From contig MU004194.1 of NCBI GenBank assembly GCA_010093605.1, forward strand, positions 136,908-200,907: 64,000 nucleotides of DNA. Direction: 5' to 3'. The notes below the pieces were generated by a model. It did no database searches. It worked only from the letters and a program-made list of their open reading frames with translations, and was not told the origin of the DNA. How positions within the stretch are numbered: the stretch's first letter is position 1; every line of letters begins with the position of its first letter. The DNA is from Lophium mytilinum (lineage: Eukaryota; Ascomycota; Dothideomycetes; Mytilinidiales; Mytilinidiaceae). This document shows positions 56,659 through 64,000 of the stretch, piece after piece. A program made the position numbers and the translations under genes.

Positions 56659-58328
56659 ATGGCCACCTCTAGAGATGCGCCGAACCCACTGCGGCCATAC
56701 TACAGACCGCCATCTATTGGACTCGCCCCAGACAGCGCCGCCAACGGCACCGCCGCATCGCATCATGCTTCATCCTTCTCCAAGCCGAGTTTCGAGTCCA
56801 AGGCACGCGACATCCTCTCCGACCTCGACTATGGCGACTACATGTCCGACGGCTCGCCCTCGGTGGCTGATATGGCGAAGAGACTGGTTGATCAAGCCTT
56901 GTGGGACTACACCACCATCTTCCTTGGCCAACCGCTCGAAGTTGCAAAAACAATCCTTCAAGTCCATCAGGCCGCAGGACAGGCTCCGCCGAGCATAGCA
57001 GTCAGTTCAGACGACGTCAAGAGCCGGCCGAATAGCTATGCAAGCGGGAAATACGAAGATGTAGGCTTTGATGCGGCTTAACGCTTGGATATCAGTTACT
57101 AATATCAAACAGTATCCTTCAGATGAAGATGATTCGGATGCAGATTCGCCTTCGTACTTTACCTCTACGGCCCCGAATTTGCGCTCATTCTCCCCTACCG
57201 CCCAAAGGTCACCGGAGCGTCGTCGACATGCGCCCAGTCGGTCAAACTCATCAACACCAACTCCTTCATCCACGAAGCCACCACACAAGCTCGAATTGCG
57301 GAGAGCGGATTCTCTGCTCGAGGTCTTGGCCCAGTTATGGCAAAAGGAGAGTGCGTGGGGAGTGTGGAAAGCGACCAACATGACTTTCGTCTACAACTTC
57401 CTGCTCAAAACCTCCGAAAGCTGGACGCGAAGTCTGCTTTCCGCATTGCTGAATGTTCCCGACCCCGGCCTGATCAGTGGAGCAGCTTCAGGGCTAGGAA
57501 GCCTAGACATTGTAGACAGTCCGAACCCCTTAGCAAGTCTAGCAGTTGCGGTAGCGGCCGCCGCAATTGCAGGTCTAGCACTTGCGCCGCTTGACCTCAT
57601 TCGAACACGGTAGTTCTAATTCACCTCGAAGATGCTAGGACCTACGATACTGACAGCTTTATAGCCTCATTGTCACCCCAACAAGCTCAACACCTCGCAA
57701 TATATACCCTTCTTTGCGCTCTCTCCCCTCGTTCACGATACCAAACTCACTCCTCCCAATCACCCTCCTCCACTCCTCCCTCCCCGTCCTCTTCTCAACC
57801 TCCGCCCCGCTAGTCCTCCGCTCCTCCTTAGGCATCGACCCCAACCTCACGCCAGCCACCCACTCCCTCTCAACCTTCCTCTCCTCAACCGCCGAACTCT
57901 TCCTCCGCCTCCCGCTCGAAACCGTCCTCCGCCGCGGCCAGGTCGCCGCGCTTCAAGACTCCGACACCAAGCGACTCAGCGAAGCCTACCGCACCTTGCG
58001 TGCCAATCCGGGCGGCGACGATAGCGCCACAACGCGCAACTTCAAGACGATCGTTGACGTGGGGCCCTACAAGGGCGTGCTGGGGACCATGTGGTTCATC
58101 GTTCGCGAAGAAGGCGTCACGTTCGTCGGCCCGGGCGGTGCAACGGCGGCGTTGGCGGCGGCGGCCAGCGTGCCAAGCACGCCTGGTGTGGGCTTTGCGG
58201 CGCGCGCGCGGGTGCGCAAGGGGCAGGGTATGCAGGGGTTGTGGAGAGGGTGGAGAGTCGGATTCTGGGGGCTGGTGGGGGTGTGGGGAGTGTCTGCGTT
58301 GGGAGGAGCTGGGGGCGGAGAGTTCTAA
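56659..58328 (+). CDS. UGO1: Mitochondrial outer-membrane fusion carrier, Ugo1-like
   Basis: Three exons (56659-57060, 57113-57609, 57665-58328; introns 52 and 55 nt) give 520 residues. The start MATSRDAPNPLRPYYRPPSI is the conserved N-terminus of fungal Ugo1 proteins. Mitochondrial-carrier-like segments follow: LWDYTTIFLGQPLEVAKTIL (first PX[DE] variant), KESAWGVWKATNMTFVYNFL, AIAGLALAPLDLIRTRLIV (second), and LFLRLPLETVLRRGQ (third), with YKGVLGTMWFIVREEGV-type carrier repeats. A long Ser/Pro-rich acidic insert (DEDDSDADSPSY) lies between modules. Ugo1 sits in the outer membrane and links Fzo1 with Mgm1 during mitochondrial fusion. The C-terminus is Gly-rich and ends at TAA 58326-58328. Confidence 0.88.
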
Positions 58329-61300
58329 TTCTCAAAAGGACAGGGGTAAGAGTCAGGTTGCGAGTTTGCCCATTGTTTGTGCTATATCCCTACTCTATAC
58401 TCACTCCGCGATGGGCCATGGGCGTTTTCTAAAGTCTGCACCGGGGTTTTCTTTTGGGATGAGGGTGTGTTTTCTCATGAAGAGATGATTGATGGGTGTA
58501 CAATATCTGACGTAGATGATCGATGATATCTTGGAAAGAGACTCAGGAGGTTTGGGTGTGTATCATGCTCCATTCTCAGATCTTTTCCCAATAAGAACTT
58601 CTCTCAATTTTTGTTCGTCTTGAATGGGTGCAGCGCGAAATCGACGTGGAGTAGTGTGCCCCACACGCGTTGCGCTGCTTGACCTGCTTACTCCGGTCAC
58701 CTTACTACGAAAATGTTGAACGTAGACCGAATATCGGCCTCTCTACCTTCGGTTGGGAGATGCAAGCTACCACAGAAAGGAATCTCCGGCGTCAGCGCTC
58801 ACGATTGAGAAACTTTGAGACCAGACGAAGGAGAAAAAGTTATAGTGAGACGCCATGACCCATGGCCTTTCCCATCTCTCCGCCTATGACGCGTCTAGAC
58901 TACTGCTCAAAATAGTCCAAGGAAGACCGCAACGTCCTGACGGAATGCTGCGACGGAAGACCATGCGAGAGGGTATTGTGCACATATCATCGAATATTGC
59001 AAGTGGATTATAGAAAAGAGTTGCGTGTTGGGAATGGGACAGGATGATGCCAAAGCTGGTTTGGTGTGTTCATGGTGAGAGCTAACATACACGAATTTGC
59101 ACATCAGATTGTCGATTGGGAGAGGATAGATTGAAAAAGTGCGATTCCGAAAGAAGGGTGAGAGGATTGGTCACCTGAACCTCTTTCATTGGTATGTTGA
59201 GGCTAATTTGCTTCATCATATGGCTCTGTGACGTGCGAGCACAGCTAGCTGTTTACATGTGAAAGATCCACACCATAAATGTAAGGGCATATACCGACTA
59301 ATCTTAAACACCTTCCATAGATCAAAGGGCGGCTCGATGTAATAACGCCAAACCTGATGGTCGAGTGGTAATCCGATGAACTTTATTTCATTCTATTCAT
59401 CAGCCTAGGGATGCATTAATCAGCGTACCCCCTTCGATTTTTTACTATTCGACTCCTGCCTAGCCTATCTGGTTTGTTTTTGCTTCTGTAATAATTATTC
59501 GTTTGTACCCTTCAGAGACGGCGCAACTATCCAAACATTCGGTTATGGAATGCAGAGAAATGAGGCATAGGCCAGTCTCATGTGAATGCAAAGTGTTAGT
59601 CCACAAAAGCGTCCAGAGTTTAATGTCAAGCTACAAATTCTCTCTGGGCATGTTTGTACCTGTCTTGAGGAGCTCTAGCGCGTCGCCAAATGCGATGGAA
59701 GGACGGTTCTGGCAAGCCGTTTCGCTCTCCCGGCCACCTCAGAGGGTATGGAGTGGATCAAAGCGACGCCGCTCATGCTCCATGTCCTTTGAGTATAATT
59801 TGTACTGAAGGCGTTTTGAAGAAAGGGGAGAGAGACTTTCAGCCTCGTCATCATACCTTGTGATGAGAGCGTCCCGTCAATCTAGAATGGGGTTTGTGTA
59901 AGATCTCATTTACAAAAGGTTACTTGATAGAATTACACGTCGTAGGCACAGTAATGAGCCTTGAGTTTGCGTACATGGATATAGTATCGCTTGAGGTCGA
60001 ACTCTCACTCGCTCAATACCACTATCAGGAGTGGTCCAGCTACTGGGTATCCTATGAGTCATATGGCAGCCTTAGTTCCTACATTGTCGAAGTAGACATC
60101 GCAATCTGGCAACTAGAACTTTGGTAACCTACAATAAACACTCAAGAAGTTGTGGATGAGTGTGCATAGGCTTGCGGCAAGCCGCAGTAGATATATAGGC
60201 TCATATACTAGAAGCGCGTACGATGCGCAAAGGCAAAACTGTTGAGTCTCTTCATGTTCTTCGCACATGCTTGAAAACGTAACGAAGAAGGAACGATAAC
60301 TACCGTCGGTCCCGTAAACGGTTTCAGCTTGAGCGCTTCACTCCCATCCACTTCTCCTCAGAACTCACATCGACTCTAATTATCGATTCTTTCATCTGAG
60401 CCGTATGACTCCTCCACATCGCTGACCCATTCCAGTAGACAACTTTTACATTCCGTCAATGCCACTAATCAATTAAGTTTTGCAAAAAGCAGTAGTCCCC
60501 CGTCCGATTCTTCTCACAAACGATCACTCTCTTGTCGCACATAAAGACTAAACTCCTGACCTGCTGTGATCTACAACAAGACCTACCATCCTGTCCACTG
60601 CATTCTGCGCGTTCGCCATCTCAGCTTGTCAGTACATAGAGTCAGCAGGCCATAACTATCAAAAAGGCTGCTCGCGTAGGTTGCGATCAATCTTCGAGAG
60701 TGCAAAGACGTATCGAAGCCCTCTGGCAGTGGTAGCAACAGGTCAGTCTGCTGCCACTACACTGCTCATCTAAAGTCCTTGCCGAGAAGCTTTAAGAGTC
60801 AAATTTCGTTTTGCCCAAATTATTGGAATATCGTGACGCAAATCGGGAACGAGTGCCTGCGCTTTCCCGGGAAGATACGGTATGAAAGGAGATCTAGTAC
60901 TAGTTTTGGACGCTTCCAAAACATGTCCTACCAAGGAAATCTAGTCTATCATGGGAGAGGGGAAAGACCTACTTGTCCCTGACTTTGGCGCCTTCACGTA
61001 TTGAGTTGAGTGCACATCAGCGACGAACATAAAGCGACGAACAGAGTGAAGGGCGTAGATTGCAGATCGACGCAAGACTAACGGCTCTTACTTCACTCTG
61101 CCACCAGCCGTTGATCGTGACATCCAGGCCACTGCATGCATGACTAGCCAAGGTCTGGCCTTTGGATCTTTGAAGCGGGCCAGGGCAGACAAAGCTCGGG
61201 ACCAGCCGGGGCCATATGTTTGGGGACTCAATTGGCTCTTGAGAACGGTCCTTCGCTGATCGGCAGCAGTTTATGGGAAGTGAGGGACGTCGAGGGCACC

Positions 61301-63903
61301 AACTGCAGCCGAGACGTGAGTTGATCGACGACGGACTGCCAAACAGGGAAGTGGAGCGTTGCACGTCACAGCCAGCAGTGACAGGATGGGATCAGCGACT
61401 GTGCCCACGGCTAAAAACACGGGGGAAGCGATGGCGTCAGGCGTGGTCGCGTAAAGAGAAGGTGGGGAACGTTGATAGACACGGCTGGAAGGAAAGCTTT
61501 TGCTGGGAGAGAGGATGGTTGAGTCTATGAAAAGGCTGATCTGTTCGAATTCGAACGTTTCAGTTCAATTCAAACCGTAAAATAGTGCGGCGAAGGTGAT
61601 TGTTGGCGGCTCAGAACACGCGGCGTGTCTTCAACATTTCGTACTTGTCAAGAAAGATGGAGACCGCACAGCATTTGTTGACAAAGGAATACGAGCTGCA
61701 GGCAGACGTGGCATGGATTTACTGCTGCTCGAAGAAAGTTACGATAAGATCCCTGTTTGTTACAGAAAAGGTGGTATACATATGCGGGACGACGATCAGT
61801 AAAATAGAGCCAACTTAGCTCTCGAGCGGCGAGGAAGTAGGCGTTAGTTACCGGACGCAGTACTTGACTGTTGGGACAACTCTGGAAGAAAATAACGCTG
61901 TGACACTTAAGCGCCAACTTCAGCTGTCTTGATCCAACCAAGCGGACCGGAGAATAACAATGAGGACACCACCAATAGCGCCCCATCTGACATTGTGGCG
62001 ACTATTTCGTCATGGCCCAGGTAGCCTGGTCCACCATGTGCGACACGGCCCCAGTACTGTGGTTGGTATGCCTAAATAGGCGGGCAATTGAGCTTAATGA
62101 CGCATGGTTGGTGGACTCGAGGTGGCACCGTTGAAAACAAGAGCCATACAAGGGAGGCCAGGAACCATACGCACAGTTTTGGCTATGAGGGTTTACTCGA
62201 AATCTGCTTAGGAGCATCTAGTGATTTACGGTGTGCAGTGTTAGCATCCTCAATCCTACGTGCGCGCCTACATGATGTGTGCTAGCTGCTCTGCCGCTCC
62301 TTGCGTGGTGATGACGAAGCTAGGGATTCCGTTGGGGTCGTGATGTGCTCCGTGGATTCAATCGACGACAACGTGACGGCAGAGCACCAGGAGCATATCC
62401 CCTGTCCCGAAACATCTCAGCATTGCTGTGAAGGCAGACGAGGGGGCTTGACCTCATGCCGAGGTGTGTCCGTAGTGATCTTCATCAAAGCTCGCGAGAG
62501 GCCGCTTCGAGTCGGATCGAGATGGTGCAGATGTCATCACGTCGGCCTCGGGGCGCGCTCCGAAAAATTATAGCCAAAGAAGTGAGAGAGACGGTGACAC
62601 CACCTTAGGAAATCGGACTAGAAAGACCGCCTCTACACAGGTTGACCATGCCGGGCGCAGGAAGGTAGTTTAAAGCAAGGTGAGGCCACGCTTGTGGCGG
62701 ACTGTGCCAACTTGTAGAAATGGATGAAGGTTGATAATTGCTTTACGGCGGGTCTCCAGGGCAAGGTCGGTAGGCAATACCTGGCAGGTGAGGGCGTGAT
62801 GCATGGTAATGCTGGATACTCGAGGGCGGCACAGCGGGAGCTAGAATAGGGTGTTTCGAGAGAAGGGCGATACAGGCGAGGAACGACTGGCGATGCTCCT
62901 CGGCAACCCTGCATGGTGAGAGCGTGGAGAGGGGTGCGGCTCATGAAGGCGCCCCACGTCATGCGGGCTTGGCGTAGGTCACCTCCCCGACGCCCCGAAC
63001 CGCCCACAGACACACCAACCACAGCACTGACACCACTGACACCACACAGACCAAGGGACCCTGACGCATGGCAATTCACTCCAGCTGCAGCTGCATGGCG
63101 CATTTTGACCCTTCCCCATGATGCCATTTCTGCGAGCCCGCCCCGGGGCACGGGCTCGCCTCCCCGGCCCTGCAGCCCACCCAGGTGACGTCGGGATGCT
63201 CCATGGCGGTCCCGGCAACCGCTGGAATGATTGGGCAGAGCCATGGTGCTGACTGGCACTGACTGTGCGGAGGTCACGTTCGCGGACCAAGTCACCGCGA
63301 GGCGAGTGTTGCGCGTCACTGCGAGCGTGCTGGTGGCAGCAGACTGTCGCGAAGGGTGCAATATGGGTGCAGCATCAGCTGTTGCCAAGGGCGGTGTCGG
63401 GAGAGTCCCAAGCACTGTGAGACCCTGGAATCCTTCTTGCAGCCCTCGACATCATCGAGATCTTCAGGGTCCTGCCAAACGCTCGTTAGGCAGTCGTTAG
63501 GCACGCCCCGCCCCACCGCGAACGACGCAATGCAGCCGCGCGAGCCAATGGGCCAAGCTCGATCCCAAGTATCCCTGCCGTGGTTGCTCAGCGGTATTGA
63601 AATCGTCCCTGTATCTAGGGCAAAGCGGTCCAGAACTCTGACGCTTGGGGCGCCAGCCGATAGCAGTCATACCGCGCCAGTGCGTTGATCAGCGCTGATC
63701 CTGGGCCTGCGGACGACCTCGCGCCTCCTTCGCCCGCCCGACCTCTATATCTACCCGGGCCCGCTGTCAACTGCATTCCCATCCCTCACCCAGATTCCAC
63801 ATTTCAGACATTCATCCGCATTTCAAACCCCAGTCCTCATTTCAACGTTCGACCTCAACACCATCAACCACATCACTCACCACCCACAACATTACTCACC
63901 ACC
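58329..63903. other. 5.6-kb gene-poor region
   Basis: No supported coding gene. Open frames are short; the longest (62633-63415, minus) begins with GTG and shows no family. A perfect 14-bp palindrome GTTCGAATTCGAAC lies at 61543-61556. AT-richer DNA at about 58900-60600 gives way to GC-rich DNA after 62500. The last 200 bases hold a TATA-like TCTATATC at 63744-63751 and a long CA/CT-rich leader of the next gene. No terminal repeats, transposase or tRNA were found. Confidence 0.4.
63744..63751 (+). promoter_or_regulatory. TATA-like element of the right-edge gene
   Basis: TCTATATC lies about 155 bp before the ATG at 63904, followed by a CA/CT-rich leader typical of strongly expressed fungal genes. 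Confidence 0.35.
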
Positions 63904-64000
63904 ATGTCGCAATCTCAAGTCCTTGCCCAGGGAGCCTACTCTGAGGCCGCTCAACAAAACTTCACGTCGCAGTTCGACGTCGACCACCCCAACGATGCTA
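63904..64000 (+). CDS. Start of an unidentified gene, cut by the window edge
   Basis: ATG in a good context (CACCATGTC) opens a frame to the window end: MSQSQVLAQGAYSEAAQQNF and then TSQFDVDHPNDA. Only 32 codons are visible, with no recognisable motif, so no product is named. TATA-like sequence and a CA/CT-rich leader support a real start. Confidence 0.6.
   Translation, partial: MSQSQVLAQGAYSEAAQQNFTSQFDVDHPNDA

Noticed and set aside
62633-63415. Minus-strand open frame of 260 codons
   Set aside because: It begins with GTG, has no family features or introns and lies in GC-rich DNA where long frames arise by chance.
58329-63903. Possible transposon or virus-like relic in the gene-poor right arm
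   Set aside because: No terminal repeats, target-site duplications, transposase, reverse transcriptase or capsid-like frames were seen.

Overview
The window looks like nuclear DNA of a filamentous ascomycete (Pezizomycotina). The evidence is genes on both strands with short spliceosomal introns (about 47-136 nt, GT...AG, often a CTAAC-type branch sequence), pyrimidine-rich leaders, Zn2Cys6 and MARVEL proteins, and fungus-specific families (Ssh4, Ugo1, Kap104, Cas1-type). I could not fix the species or class. All exon junctions were joined by eye and checked only for frame and family continuity.

Layout. 0-4 kb: a four-helix MARVEL membrane protein, then a minus-strand cysteine-rich secreted protein whose frame appears broken. 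6-9 kb: a Cas1-type polysaccharide O-acetyltransferase lacking its expected catalytic serine. 10-12 kb: a decayed Dal5-type transporter with a cluster of perfect palindromes just upstream. 14-16 kb: an Ssh4-like ubiquitin-ligase adaptor. 16-20.7 kb: no recognised gene. 20.8-23.7 kb: the nuclear import receptor Kap104/transportin. 23.7-28.3 kb: GC-rich and gene-free. 28.3-30.2 kb: a Zn2Cys6 regulator, followed by a coding-looking Gln/His/Pro-rich frame.

33-39.5 kb: a Uch37/Uch2-type deubiquitinase, a long coiled-coil single-pass membrane protein, and an NTF2/SnoaL-like protein. 40.5-46 kb: an intracellular GH13 alpha-amylase, an F-box-like lineage protein, a roughly 95-bp decaying tandem repeat and a monocarboxylate-type transporter. 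46.6-49.6 kb: a divergent pair, a membrane-anchored ectoprotein with copper-monooxygenase-like histidine motifs and an acyl-CoA dehydrogenase. 50.5-55.5 kb: a fungal single-pass protein and an HSL-type alpha/beta hydrolase. 55.7-58.3 kb: a tight head-to-head pair of mitochondrial genes, ferredoxin (Yah1) and the fusion carrier Ugo1. 58.3-63.9 kb is gene-poor, and a new gene begins at the right edge.

Most genes are housekeeping or general metabolism and do not form an evident cluster: there is no PKS, NRPS or terpene synthase core. I saw no tRNA, rRNA, CRISPR array, LTR element, virus-like element or intact transposon. The points most worth a second look are the Cas1 protein without its catalytic residues, the hidden tail behind the Zn2Cys6 regulator, the histidine-motif ectoprotein paired with an acyl-CoA dehydrogenase, the Yah1-Ugo1 shared promoter and the palindrome cluster.
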